From: Actinotignum schaalii FB123-CNA-2
Lineage (GTDB): Bacteria; Actinomycetota; Actinomycetes; Actinomycetales; Actinomycetaceae
Assembly (NCBI RefSeq): GCF_000411135.1
Contig: NZ_KE150262.1
Coordinates: 1,152,824-1,216,823, forward strand
DNA length: 64,000 nucleotides
Direction of reading: 5' to 3'
Each line of letters begins with the position of its first letter. Position 1 is the first letter of the stretch. A program made the translations under genes and the position numbers. The notes below the pieces were generated by a model, which saw only the letters and a list, made by a program, of their open reading frames with translations, was not told where the DNA came from and searched no databases. Below, piece by piece: positions 16,437 to 24,847 of the stretch.

Positions 16437-17932
16437 GCTTGTTCCTTTGTTGCTCCGGTCGCGAGGCTCATGACCGATTCTTCTGTGGCATCTCGTGCAT
16501 CGAGTTCTCCCACGACTTTTCCTTTTCGCATAACGATGATGCGATCAGACATTCCCAGGACTTCAGGGAGGTCAGAAGAAACCATGATGATGGTTTTGCC
16601 TTCTTTAGCAAGATCATTCATGATCTCGTAGATTTCCCTTTTCGCCCCGATGTCAACACCGCGCGTAGGTTCATCGAAAATCAAAAGATCGGCACCTGCC
16701 ATGAGAGTGCGGCCGAGAAGTGCTTTTTGTTGGTTTCCTCCCGAAAGCGCTCTTACCGGAAGACTTGTGGAGGTCTTTCGAATATTGAGCACTTCCATGA
16801 TCTGGCGAACTTTCTTTCGAATTGCGCCCCGCGCGAGCACGCCGAGTTTGGTGAAGTCGCTCAGAGAGGCAATCGAGATATTCGATGCCGTTGTGTGATC
16901 CAAGAACAGACCTTGTTCCTTTCTGGATTCCGGCACCATGGCAATGCCAGATCCCAGGGCCTCCTTGGGGCTTTTAGGATGATAGCTTTTGCCTTTGAGT
17001 AGCAACGTGCCGCTACTCATGGGATCTGCTCCCATAAGTAGCCTGACGGTTTCCGAACGCCCGGCGCCGACCAATCCTGCAAATCCAAGAATTTGACCAG
17101 CCCGAGCTTTGAAGGAGACGTCATCAACCCCAGGAGCTTTGAGATCCTTTGCCTCAAGAACCACTTCGCCCGATGCACGGTCTGCATGTTCGTAGAGATC
17201 ACCGATTTTTCTACCGACCATCATTCGCACGATTTCGTCAGGCGTTAATTCGGCTAGAAGCTGCGTTCCGACGGACGTTCCGTCCCGAAGAACGGACACC
17301 CTATCAGCTAACTTCCACACTTCTTCCATACGGTGAGTGATGTAGATAAGGCCGACGCCGTTTTGCTGCTGCTCTCGAATAATTCTGAAAAGATCCTCTG
17401 TTTCAGCTCGGGAAAGCGCGGCAGTGGGCTCGTCGAGAACGAGAATGCGGGCGTCCTCGGCAGCAGCACGAGCAATTTCGACCATCTGCTGCATACCGAT
17501 GGAGAACGAGCCGAGAGGCCTGTTGACATCGATATCCACTCCAATGGCCGATAACTTAGCGCGTGCATCCGAACGCATCTTGTCACGGTCAAGAATTCCG
17601 TGTCTGAGTGGTTCGACGCCGAGGCAGAGGTTCTCGGCCACCGTCAGATTTGGGACGGTATTAATCTCTTGGTGGATGATTGCGATTCCGTGTTTACGTG
17701 CATCGTTAGGAGATGAGATATGGACTTCCTGACCGTCAACGAAGATCTTTCCGCTATCGGCAGCCAGGTTCCCCGCCAGAATTTTCATCAACGTTGACTT
17801 GCCAGCGCCGTTTTCTCCCATGAGGGCATGAATCTCTCCGGCGTTCAGATCAAAGGAAACTCCTCCAAGCGCTTGGGTAGCGCCGAATCTTTTCCTGATC
17901 CCTTCGAGCTTGAGAAGAGTCATTTCTACCAT
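16433..17932 (-). CDS. Ribose-type ABC transporter ATP-binding protein (double NBD)
   Basis: A 499-residue RbsA/MglA-type protein with two fused nucleotide-binding domains. Domain 1 has Walker A GENGAGKST, signature SIGMQQMVEIARA (a degenerate LSGGQ) and Walker B ILVLDEPTAAL. Domain 2 has the shortened loop VGAGRSET, signature LSGGNQQKALLGR and Walker B LLIFDEPTRGVDIGAK. This asymmetry is normal for the family. The ATG at 17932 overlaps the end of the binding-protein gene; a second ATG three codons later is also possible. Confidence 0.93.
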   Translation of the reverse strand: MVEMTLLKLEGIRKRFGATQALGGVSFDLNAGEIHALMGENGAGKSTLMKILAGNLAADSGKIFVDGQEVHISSPNDARKHGIAIIHQEINTVPNLTVAENLCLGVEPLRHGILDRDKMRSDARAKLSAIGVDIDVNRPLGSFSIGMQQMVEIARAAAEDARILVLDEPTAALSRAETEDLFRIIREQQQNGVGLIYITHRMEEVWKLADRVSVLRDGTSVGTQLLAELTPDEIVRMMVGRKIGDLYEHADRASGEVVLEAKDLKAPGVDDVSFKARAGQILGFAGLVGAGRSETVRLLMGADPMSSGTLLLKGKSYHPKSPKEALGSGIAMVPESRKEQGLFLDHTTASNISIASLSDFTKLGVLARGAIRKKVRQIMEVLNIRKTSTSLPVRALSGGNQQKALLGRTLMAGADLLIFDEPTRGVDIGAKREIYEIMNDLAKEGKTIIMVSSDLPEVLGMSDRIIVMRKGKVVGELDARDATEESVMSLATGATKEQA

Positions 17933-18882
17933 CCCGGGTATTCGTCTACCGCATCCCGGGTGATGATTTGCGAGGGGATGAGGATAGTGGTTTCCGTGAG
18001 TGATTCTCCGCGAGCAAGCTGCTGCCCAACCTCGATTGCTTTTTCGACCATCTTTGCGGGCTCTTGGGTGGCAGTGCCGACGAAAGGAGAACCAGCGGTT
18101 CGGAGTTCCTGGAGCCCTTCGGGAGAAGCGTCGATTCCTACCACCTTAATTTCATTTGTACGTCCAGCTTGCTGGACAGCAAGCGTCGCACCAAGGGCGG
18201 ACGGGTCATTCATTCCAAAGATGCCCTGGACATCGCTGGCTGCAGTAAGCATGTCGGTAGTGACAGAGAGGCCGGTAGCGCGGTCATTTTGCGAGTTTTG
18301 GTGCCCGACTTCCTTAATGCCGGGGAAATTCTTCATAGCTTGATTGCAGCCCTTAATGCGATCCGTGATCGTCTGGATAGGTGTGCCATCAACAACCAAA
18401 ATATTTCCCTTGCCACCCATCTGCTCGAATAAATAGGTACATGCAATTTCGCCGGCCTGAACGGCATCGGTCATAACAATGGCATCTGCGCCCTTCGCAG
18501 GAGTATCAACAGCTACAACGAAGATCCCTGCCTGTCGGGCACGTTCGATGGCGGGTTGCAGGCCGGACTCGTCAACAGCGGAAACAACGATAAGGTCTAC
18601 GCCTTGCTGAATGAATGTGTCAATCTGAGTATTCTGATTCGCCAGATCAAGTTTGGCGTCCTGGACGTTAAGAGTTGCGCCAATCTTCTCGGCTGCTTCC
18701 TTCGCTCCCTTATCCATGGCGGAGAAGAAGGGATTGGACATGTCCTGTACCATCAAGCCGATTTTCTCGATCTTGTCAGGTTTCGGCGCTTCTGTAGCGG
18801 AGTCGCCTGAAGTGCAACCCGAGAAAGTTGCGGCGAGCAGAATGCTTGTCGTGAAGGCGAGAGCCTTTTTTGCTGTTCTCAT
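17926..18882 (-). CDS. Ribose-type ABC transporter substrate-binding lipoprotein
   Basis: A 318-residue periplasmic-binding-protein-like lipoprotein. The ATG ending at 18882 is chosen because AAAGGAG precedes it and it begins a clean lipoprotein signal (MRTAKKALAF..., lipobox FSGC with C23); an upstream in-frame codon would add 14 residues. Mature protein features are GLMVQDMSNPFFSAMDKGAKEAAEKIG, VVSAVDESGL and GIFGMNDPSALGATLAV, all typical of RbsB-type sugar binders (peripla_BP_4 fold). It captures the sugar outside the membrane for the permease and ATPase downstream. The ligand cannot be told from sequence by eye. Confidence 0.92.
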   Translation of the reverse strand: MRTAKKALAFTTSILLAATFSGCTSGDSATEAPKPDKIEKIGLMVQDMSNPFFSAMDKGAKEAAEKIGATLNVQDAKLDLANQNTQIDTFIQQGVDLIVVSAVDESGLQPAIERARQAGIFVVAVDTPAKGADAIVMTDAVQAGEIACTYLFEQMGGKGNILVVDGTPIQTITDRIKGCNQAMKNFPGIKEVGHQNSQNDRATGLSVTTDMLTAASDVQGIFGMNDPSALGATLAVQQAGRTNEIKVVGIDASPEGLQELRTAGSPFVGTATQEPAKMVEKAIEVGQQLARGESLTETTILIPSQIITRDAVDEYPGW

Positions 18883-18942
18883 CGTTGAGATCTCCTTTTG
18901 GTTAGATAGGCCGGTTTGGCCCAATTTGGTTTTCTAATTCGT

Positions 18943-19971
18943 TTAGCAGCCGCAGGAGGCACGAATTCTGAGTTTGACGTTCACCTCCTCAGACTCCTGG
19001 TTGTGGTAACGGATAGCTCCCTGCGGATGCTCTTGCATGATGTGAATAAGTTTTAGAGCGGCTTTTGCGCCGATATCGCGAGAATCTTCGTCAATCAACG
19101 TCACTGGAGGATTGACGAAAGTTGACCAGGTAAATTCGTCAAAAGCGATTAAGGCGACCTGATCGGGAACCCGGAGGTCACATGCCTGGAGTGCGTGCAT
19201 GGTCCCGAGGAGGAGAGGATTGTTACCGGCAATAATCGCGAGCTTCTCTACCTTCGTATTTCTGAGGTACTCCTCTAACACAACTGCGCTCGATTGTGAG
19301 TCATTAGCGCATTCGAGAATCGAGAAAGTTGCCCCGAATTTCTTGGCGGCGTTTTTCATGCCCTTAATTCGAGTTTGCCTTGTGGACCACCGCTCGGGAT
19401 AGATCAATAAAAGCCACGTGTCGAGTCTGTGGTAGTTGAGATGCTCACCAATTTGATACGCTGCTTGTTCGTTATTTGAGGTTACAGATACCGAACCGGA
19501 CGGCGCAGTCGGTCCTTGCGAGTCGACATAGACAATGGGGATTCCCCACTCGCAAAGTTTCTCGTGATTGTCTACGGATAAAGTAAGAGTACTGATAACT
19601 CCGGCTGCCCGCGATTGGATCGCTTCGGTGACAACCAAATCTTCAGTTTTCTGATCAAATCGGCCTTCAGGAGCAAGATCGGCTGTGCGTACTCCATGGG
19701 AAGATGTGCGCAACATTTCATGAACGCCATCAAGCATATCGACGTAGTAAGCATTGGATGTTGATGCAGTCATCACGACGATTGGGCCGGGAGTTTCGCG
19801 GCGCAGGGCGCGTGCTGTCTGGTTGGGGATGTAGTTGAGCGTTTTAGCCGCTTCCAATACTCGGGTTTTGGTCGATTGAGTTACGGGGGCTTTGCCGGAA
19901 AACGTATTGGAGACAGTCCAAATAGACACACCGGCGGCCCGAGCCACATCTTTAAGAGTTGCCGGTTTCAT
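18943..19971 (-). CDS. LacI-family transcriptional regulator
   Basis: A 342-residue regulator, starting at the ATG ending at 19971 behind AAAGGAG; the open frame extends 13 codons further. Residues 5-24 (TLKDVARAAGVSIWTVSNTF) are the helix-turn-helix, and NQTARALRR around 50-58 is the hinge helix that reads a central CG. The rest is a sugar-binding core, ending unusually in ASCGC. It is the first gene of the minus-strand operon carrying the ribose-type importer and the orphan protein, and a perfect palindrome lies 49 bp upstream. Confidence 0.93.
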   Translation of the reverse strand: MKPATLKDVARAAGVSIWTVSNTFSGKAPVTQSTKTRVLEAAKTLNYIPNQTARALRRETPGPIVVMTASTSNAYYVDMLDGVHEMLRTSSHGVRTADLAPEGRFDQKTEDLVVTEAIQSRAAGVISTLTLSVDNHEKLCEWGIPIVYVDSQGPTAPSGSVSVTSNNEQAAYQIGEHLNYHRLDTWLLLIYPERWSTRQTRIKGMKNAAKKFGATFSILECANDSQSSAVVLEEYLRNTKVEKLAIIAGNNPLLLGTMHALQACDLRVPDQVALIAFDEFTWSTFVNPPVTLIDEDSRDIGAKAALKLIHIMQEHPQGAIRYHNQESEEVNVKLRIRASCGC

Positions 19972-20019
19972 CAGGGTCTCCTTTGTCCCAATTGGTTGCG
20001 TTGAGGTCAAGCTATGCCA

Positions 20020-20033
20020 CCTAAACGTTTAGG
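20020..20033. promoter_or_regulatory. LacI-type operator
   Basis: CCTAAACGTTTAGG is a perfect 14-bp palindrome with the central CG that LacI hinge helices contact. It is 49 bp upstream of the lacI start, suggesting autoregulation of the whole lacI-rbsBAC operon. Binding is inferred. Confidence 0.6.
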
Positions 20034-20269
20034 GCAAGGGTGTGTGTTTACCCAAGTTGATGTGGGGTACGCCACGGGGATTTGTATTGTGAGTATTTCA
20101 AGATGCTTACCCTCAACAGTTTTGTATTTATTAGCATCGGGTGATTTGGTGGCTAAGACAATGGGTGGATTTCTAGTGGTAATTATTCGCCTTTATGAGT
20201 CGCACGGTTCGCATCAAGTAGTTGTGGGGTGCTCTTTTCTCACCATGCTCGCGGGATTAAGGTGAATCC

Positions 20270-21112
20270 ATGATTGATGACAATGCTCCACTTCCGCAAT
20301 CGGATCGTCCCACCGCTACCGCCGCCGGGCACTGGGTGCTCGCCCGTGCCGGGAAGCGGGTATTGCGCCCCGGCGGCTTGCATTTGACGAAAGTCATGCT
20401 CGAGCACGCCCAGCTGGCCAGCGCAGACGTGGTGGAATTCGCCCCCGGCCTGGGCCGAACCGCGGAACTCATTATCGCCCAGCCCATTCACTCCTACACC
20501 GGAGTGGATCAAGACAAGAATGCGGTAACCCGCGTCAAGGGGATCGTCGACAAAGTGGGCGGCGTCGTCGTTAATTCCATCGCGCAGAAATCTGGACTCC
20601 CCGATGCCAGTGCCGATGTGGTCGTGGGCGAAGCGATGCTCACCATGCAAGGTGCCAGCTCGAAAGCCGCGATTGTGGGCGAGGCCTTCCGGCTGCTGCG
20701 CCCGGGCGGGCGCTACGCCATCCACGAGCTCAGCCTCACCCCGGATAGCATCGATCCGGCCATTGCCGATACTCTGCGCAAGGGCCTGGCCCAGACGATT
20801 CGCGTTAACGCACGCCCGCTCACCCAGGCCGAATGGCGCAAGGTGCTCACCGATGCCGGTTTCGAGGTGGAATGGGTGGGGGACGCCCCCATGGCACTGC
20901 TGTCTCTGCGCCGGAATCTGGCCGACGAAGGCCTGCGCGGGGTAGCACGGATCATCCGCAATGTACTGCGCGATAAAGAGCTGTGGGCGCGAGTGCTGGC
21001 CATGCGTGCTCTCTTCCGTAAGTATCGCCACCACCTGGCCGGCGTGGCCATGGTGGCTCGCAAGCCCACCGAATCCGCCAGCGCTGCCGAATCAGCTACA
21101 ACCTCTAACTGA
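20270..21112 (+). CDS. Class I SAM-dependent methyltransferase
   Basis: A 280-residue protein with a Rossmann methyltransferase core. Motif I is VVEFAPGLGRTAELI (~residues 54-68), followed by YTGVDQDKNAV, GLPDASADVVVGEAML and LLRPGGRYAIHEL. This arrangement fits UbiE/Methyltransf_11 small-molecule methyltransferases. AAGGTG lies six bases before the start. The substrate is unknown. A cupin gene begins 11 bp after its stop, so the two are probably co-transcribed. It is the first core-like gene to the right of the accessory region. Confidence 0.85.
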   Translation: MIDDNAPLPQSDRPTATAAGHWVLARAGKRVLRPGGLHLTKVMLEHAQLASADVVEFAPGLGRTAELIIAQPIHSYTGVDQDKNAVTRVKGIVDKVGGVVVNSIAQKSGLPDASADVVVGEAMLTMQGASSKAAIVGEAFRLLRPGGRYAIHELSLTPDSIDPAIADTLRKGLAQTIRVNARPLTQAEWRKVLTDAGFEVEWVGDAPMALLSLRRNLADEGLRGVARIIRNVLRDKELWARVLAMRALFRKYRHHLAGVAMVARKPTESASAAESATTSN

Positions 21113-21123
21113 AAGGACGACCG

Positions 21124-21465
21124 ATGAGTGACAATACCCCGCAGCTTTCCTACCTGGAAGACCTTGGCGCCACGGTGGATTATGCCGCTGCCTCGACCGT
21201 TTCCACCACCGCGCTGCGCGCTGAAGGTGTGAATGTGGTGGTCTTCTCCTTCGATACCGGGGAAGAACTTTCTGAGCATACCGCCGCAGTTCCCGTACTC
21301 ATCCAGGTGCTGGAAGGGGAGGTGGAGATGCATACCGAGGGGCGAACGGTACACCTGCGCCCCGGCGGCCTCGTGCACCTACCCACCCGCCTCCCGCACG
21401 CTGTGCGTGCCCTGGCTCCCACCAAGATGGTGCTGTTCATGCTCACCGGGCAGAGCGTGGGCTAG
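21124..21465 (+). CDS. Small cupin-domain protein
   Basis: A 113-residue single-domain cupin. The beta-barrel pattern is visible: FDTGEELSEHTAAVPVLIQVLEGEVEMHTEGRTVHLRPGGLVHLPTRLPHAVRA. Metal-binding candidates are H in LSEHTA, and H in LPHAV; the first cupin motif otherwise lacks the usual HxH pair. Such proteins often bind a metal and act as small isomerases or sensors. It follows the methyltransferase gene closely. No specific function can be given. Confidence 0.82.
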   Translation: MSDNTPQLSYLEDLGATVDYAAASTVSTTALRAEGVNVVVFSFDTGEELSEHTAAVPVLIQVLEGEVEMHTEGRTVHLRPGGLVHLPTRLPHAVRALAPTKMVLFMLTGQSVG

Positions 21466-21474
21466 AGTAGCCCC

Positions 21475-21780
21475 ATGTCAACACCCGAGAAACCGGATCT
21501 ACCAGAGAAGTTCGAGCTGCCGGAACAGCCGGAACAACCGGAGACGCAGGTAGAACCCGTTCCCCTTGATGCCGCCCAGGCGGAGGAGATTCAGCGCATA
21601 GCGCGCCGGCGTATGATCGCCGCCGCGATTGTGGGAGTCATTCTGCTGATTATCATGTTCTTCGCCGGTCGCGCCCTGCGCCAGCACCTGAGTGCACCCT
21701 CGACCGGAGCGGGCGAATCGGTGGCTGTGATAGTGACGGGCGGCGCTCACGGTCTGGAGTGGCAGAGCGCACACCTCTGA
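21475..21780 (+). CDS. Small single-span membrane protein, unknown function
   Basis: A 101-residue product with an acidic, Pro/Glu-rich N-terminal part (PEKPDLPEKFELPEQPEQPE) and one membrane helix at about residues 44-65 (MIAAAIVGVILLIIMFFAGRAL). It begins nine bases after the cupin stop and ends 47 bp before the tRNA-Asn gene. I do not recognise it. Coding potential is supported by codon bias and the clean membrane segment. Confidence 0.6.
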   Translation: MSTPEKPDLPEKFELPEQPEQPETQVEPVPLDAAQAEEIQRIARRRMIAAAIVGVILLIIMFFAGRALRQHLSAPSTGAGESVAVIVTGGAHGLEWQSAHL

Positions 21781-21827
21781 AGTTGCTTCGTGTCCCGCCA
21801 TTGACTATTATCTTTTCTGTTGCAAAT

Positions 21828-21899
21828 TCCCGCATAGCTCAATGGCAGAGCATTCGACTGTTAATCGAACGGTTGCTGGTTCGAGTCCAGCTGCGGGAG
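21828..21899 (+). tRNA. tRNA-Asn (GTT)
   Basis: A 72-base cloverleaf with acceptor TCCCGCA/TGCGGGA, discriminator G, anticodon stem TTCGA/TCGAA and loop CTGTTAA (anticodon GTT), and T-arm GGTTCGAGTCC. No CCA is encoded. As I recall, asnT also lies near dnaG in mycobacteria, which supports the idea that the catabolic region is an insertion between them. Confidence 0.97.
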
Positions 21900-22002
21900 C
21901 GAACGAACGGCGGTGAGCGTAGGCTTGCCGCCGTTCTGCTCTGTCCGGCACTCGCGGCGCGGGGCAACATAAGTGTGAAGAATCTTACCAAAGGAGCTCG
22001 CT

Positions 22003-22515
22003 ATGGCATACCGGGAGATTCGCGTGGTGGGGGACCCGGTCCTGCGCACCCCCTGCGATCCGATTCGGGAGATCACCCCGGGCATTGTGCGTCTGGTAGA
22101 AGACCTGCTTGAAAACGTGAACGACGACGCCCGGGCGGGCCTAGCAGCCAACCAAATCGGGGTCTCCCTGCGCGCTTTCTCCTGGCATATCGACGGGGAG
22201 ATCGATTACATTCTCAACCCCGTGATTGTGGCGCTTTCCGAAGATGAATACCAGGACGGTGAGGAAGGCTGCCTGTCCGTCCCGGACCTGTACTACCCGA
22301 CTAAGCGGGCGTGGTATGCCCGCGCTGAAGGTATTGACCTGGACGGCAAGAAGAAAATTGTGGAGGGGGAGGGTCTCCTCGGGCGCTGCATCCAGCACGA
22401 ATGCGATCACCTGGACGGCCACCTCTACCTCGACCGCCTGGAACGGGACGTACGCAAAAAAGCGATGCGCGATATTCGCCAGCTGCGCGTATCTTCTGCG
22501 CTACAATCGCTCTAG
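22003..22515 (+). CDS. def: Peptide deformylase
   Basis: A 170-residue enzyme that removes the formyl group from the N-terminal methionine of nascent proteins. The three motifs are present: GLAANQIG (46-53, the actinobacterial variant of GLAAPQIG), EGCLSVP with metal ligand C90, and QHECDHLDG with H132, E133 and H136. AAAGGAG lies ahead of the ATG. Together with the methionine aminopeptidase gene at 44.2 kb it covers N-terminal protein maturation. It is separate from the usual fmt partner, which is not in the window. Confidence 0.96.
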   Translation: MAYREIRVVGDPVLRTPCDPIREITPGIVRLVEDLLENVNDDARAGLAANQIGVSLRAFSWHIDGEIDYILNPVIVALSEDEYQDGEEGCLSVPDLYYPTKRAWYARAEGIDLDGKKKIVEGEGLLGRCIQHECDHLDGHLYLDRLERDVRKKAMRDIRQLRVSSALQSL

Positions 22516-22570
22516 TAGCCCCTCCGCGTGGGTAGCACGGGGAAAGCCACCCAAGCGCAGGAGGAATGCT

Positions 22571-23077
22571 ATGGCACACAAATACGCCACTCGCGGCGTC
22601 ATATTCATTCACTCTGTTATGCCGGCTGTTCAACCCCACGTTGAATGGGCGGTGACAAGCGTGCTCGGATACGAACCGCATTTTGAGTGGACCAAACAAC
22701 CCGCCGCCCCGCATATGAATCGGGCAGAAGCCTCGTGGACGGGGGAAGTGGGGACTGGCGCCATACTCGCCTCCGCACTCAACGGCTGGGAACACTTACG
22801 TTTTGAAATCACCGAGGATGCCAGCCCGGTATCCGAAGGAGGCCGCTGGTCCGCCACCCCCGGCCTCGGTATTTTCTACGCCCAAACAGATCTGACCGGC
22901 AATGTGGTCATCCCTGAAAACCGGGTGCGGGCCGCCCTGGAAAACGCGGGGAACGACGCCGCAGAAATGCGCCGGCTCCTCGATATTGCCCTCGGCCAAG
23001 CCTGGGATGATGAGCTTGAGCCCTTCCGCTATGCCGGCGCGGGCGCACCGGTACGCTGGCTGCACCGGGTGGGCTAA
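22571..23077 (+). CDS. DUF3145 family protein
   Basis: A 168-residue soluble protein conserved in actinobacteria and of unknown function. Typical segments are TRGVIFIHS near the N-terminus, PHVEWAV, GTGAILASALNGWEHLRFEITEDAS, WSATPGLGIFYAQTDLTGNVVIPENRVR and the closing GAGAPVRWLHRVG. The ATG at 22571 follows AGGAGG; the longer open frame overlaps deformylase and is not coding. Its last codons and stop are partly repeated 22 bp downstream. Confidence 0.9.
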   Translation: MAHKYATRGVIFIHSVMPAVQPHVEWAVTSVLGYEPHFEWTKQPAAPHMNRAEASWTGEVGTGAILASALNGWEHLRFEITEDASPVSEGGRWSATPGLGIFYAQTDLTGNVVIPENRVRAALENAGNDAAEMRRLLDIALGQAWDDELEPFRYAGAGAPVRWLHRVG

Positions 23078-23101
23078 AGTCATAGAAATGGTGGGCTAAA
23101 G
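23069..23101 (+). repeat. Short direct repeat at a stop codon
   Basis: GTGGGCTAAAG occurs at 23069-23079, spanning the TAA of the DUF3145 gene, and again at 23091-23101. Confidence 0.7.
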
Positions 23102-23147
23102 CCGGCGCGCGCTCCTAGGGCGTACACGCACCCGCCGCATGCGCACG

Positions 23148-23537
23148 CTACAACCCGAGGGCAGCCCGCAAATCCTCCGCGGAAAGCGGAGCATTTTCAT
23201 CCTGCTCCTCCGGCTTCTCAGGATCGGGCCGCGCATCATCCGCGCTTGTGGCAGCGGGAGTGGGGCGGGCCGCAGCTGCGCCGTCGTGCTGAGAAGAAGA
23301 GGTGGTAAGGCTGAGGTCCGCGCCCGGGCAGCTGAGCCGCACTAGATCCCCGAGGGTGCGCGCCGCGCAGATTTCGCTATCGGGTACCACCACGCCGCTG
23401 GCGTCTTCCAGCGTGACCGCAATAGCCCAGCGGGTGACGCTATCCACGCGGCTCAGCTCGAAAGTCTCGGTAGCATCCGGGTAGCCTTCGCGCTCCAGGA
23501 TATCCTCGCCCAGCGACATGAGTTGCGCTACCTCCAT
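23148..23537 (-). CDS. Hypothetical protein with acidic disordered tail
   Basis: A 129-residue product. The first ~70 residues look folded (LEREGYPDATETFELSRVDSVTRWAIAVTLEDASGVVV, then ICAARTLGDLVRL), while the rest is Ala/Asp/Glu/Pro-rich and probably disordered, closing with LSAEDLRAALGL. The ATG ending at 23537 has a GGGAGG site. It is divergent from the gene at 23572 with a 34-bp gap. I do not recognise the family. Confidence 0.6.
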   Translation of the reverse strand: MEVAQLMSLGEDILEREGYPDATETFELSRVDSVTRWAIAVTLEDASGVVVPDSEICAARTLGDLVRLSCPGADLSLTTSSSQHDGAAAARPTPAATSADDARPDPEKPEEQDENAPLSAEDLRAALGL

Positions 23538-23571
23538 CGCACGACCTCCCTATTTTCGGTACGCTCGCATC

Positions 23572-24186
23572 ATGGCATTCCTCGATTTGATGCAGCAACT
23601 CTTCCAGCATACCCGGGCCCCGGAAGCCGATACTGCCACCGCGCAGGTGCTGCGTGATCGGCTTGCTGAAGACCCGAACGACGTCGAGGCTTTCACCCAG
23701 CTCGTTGGCCTGGCACGCGAGGCCGAAGGCGAACTTCCGCCCGCGGATCCGCTCACCGCGGAGCTCACCGGAACCGGAAGCATTCTTTCCGCGGACCTGG
23801 CGATCTACGCTCTCGCCGAAGAACTCTCTAGCTCACCGGCCTCCTGGTACCCGCAGCTGCATATGGCTCGCCTCGCGGTGGAGTCCGACCCCGAGCGAGC
23901 CCTGCGGCTTCTCACCACCGCCACAGATCGCAATCCGGACGGGCGTATCCTCGCCCGGGCCATGGCGATTTTGCGCGAGGCCGGCCACCCCGATCAGGCA
24001 CTCAGCTTAGGGCTGGCCCATTGGGACCCGGCCACCCATAGTTTCGAGGCTGGGGAAGCACTGGTACGTACCGCGCTGGCGGCCGGGCGTACCAATGAAG
24101 CCCGCGCGTACCTGCGGGAAATGGAGCCCTATGCCAGTGCAGCGGAGCTCGCGGAGTTGCGCGAGGCTGCGCGCGCGGCGGAGTAA
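23572..24186 (+). CDS. Hypothetical TPR-like helical protein
   Basis: A 204-residue, Ala/Leu-rich, helical protein. Repeating pairs such as LRDRLAEDPNDVEAFTQLVGLAREAEG, WYPQLHMARLAVESDPERALRLLTTATDRNPDG and EAGEALVRTALAAGRTNEARAYLREME resemble tetratricopeptide repeats, which mediate protein contacts. The ATG at 23572 is chosen because it begins the folded-looking sequence; the frame extends 18 codons upstream across the divergent promoter. It is followed 46 bp later by the YciO-type gene. Partner unknown. Confidence 0.72.
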   Translation: MAFLDLMQQLFQHTRAPEADTATAQVLRDRLAEDPNDVEAFTQLVGLAREAEGELPPADPLTAELTGTGSILSADLAIYALAEELSSSPASWYPQLHMARLAVESDPERALRLLTTATDRNPDGRILARAMAILREAGHPDQALSLGLAHWDPATHSFEAGEALVRTALAAGRTNEARAYLREMEPYASAAELAELREAARAAE

Positions 24187-24232
24187 GGCTGCGCGGCTTC
24201 TTCCTGTGGCAGCCTCGACTAGACTAGTTGCT

Positions 24233-24847
24233 ATGGCTACCTTCATTGATATTCATCCTGAGGATCCGCAACCGCGGCTCGTCACCAAAGTGGTGGATCG
24301 GCTCCGGCGCGGTGAGGTGGTGGCCCTGCCCACCGATTCCGGTTACGCCATTGTGTGCCAGATGGGCAATAAGGAGGGCCTGGAGCGAATTCGCACCATC
24401 CGGCAGGTCGGTGATAAACATCATTTCACCCTGCTGTGCCACGATTTCGCGCAGCTCGGGCAGCTCGTTATCGTAGATAACCCCGATTTTCGGCTCATCA
24501 AAAGCCTCACGCCCGGACCCTACACCTTCATTCTCAAGGGCACCAAAGAAGTGCCGCGCATGACCCTCAACCCGAAGAAACACACGGTGGGCGTGCGTAT
24601 CCCGGATCATCGCATCACCCAGGCGGTGGTCACGGAAATGGGCGAACCGCTGCTCTCCTCCACGCTTATTCTTCCCGGCGCGGAAGAACCCCTCGAAGAA
24701 GGTTGGATTGTGGAAGATGAACTGGGGCATGCCCTGGATGTAGTGGTGAACGGGCCCGTGGGGCGCGGCCCCACCACCGTACTTGACCTAGTAACCAACG
24801 AAATCGCGAGACAAGGAGCAGGCGATACCGCCGGACTTAACCTGTGA
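24233..24847 (+). CDS. YciO/Sua5-YrdC-family protein
   Basis: A 204-residue protein of the L-threonylcarbamoyladenylate synthase superfamily. Hallmarks are GEVVALPTDSGYAIVCQ, the KHHFTLLCHDFAQL stretch (the KRP...L region of the family), SLTPGPYTFIL and GVRIPDHRI. The short form and the sequence FIDIHPEDPQPR at the N-terminus fit the YciO branch rather than the full TsaC/Sua5 needed for tRNA t6A. It may bind double-stranded RNA or nucleotides; its role is not established. Its stop overlaps the GTG start of the HAD gene. Confidence 0.85.
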   Translation: MATFIDIHPEDPQPRLVTKVVDRLRRGEVVALPTDSGYAIVCQMGNKEGLERIRTIRQVGDKHHFTLLCHDFAQLGQLVIVDNPDFRLIKSLTPGPYTFILKGTKEVPRMTLNPKKHTVGVRIPDHRITQAVVTEMGEPLLSSTLILPGAEEPLEEGWIVEDELGHALDVVVNGPVGRGPTTVLDLVTNEIARQGAGDTAGLNL

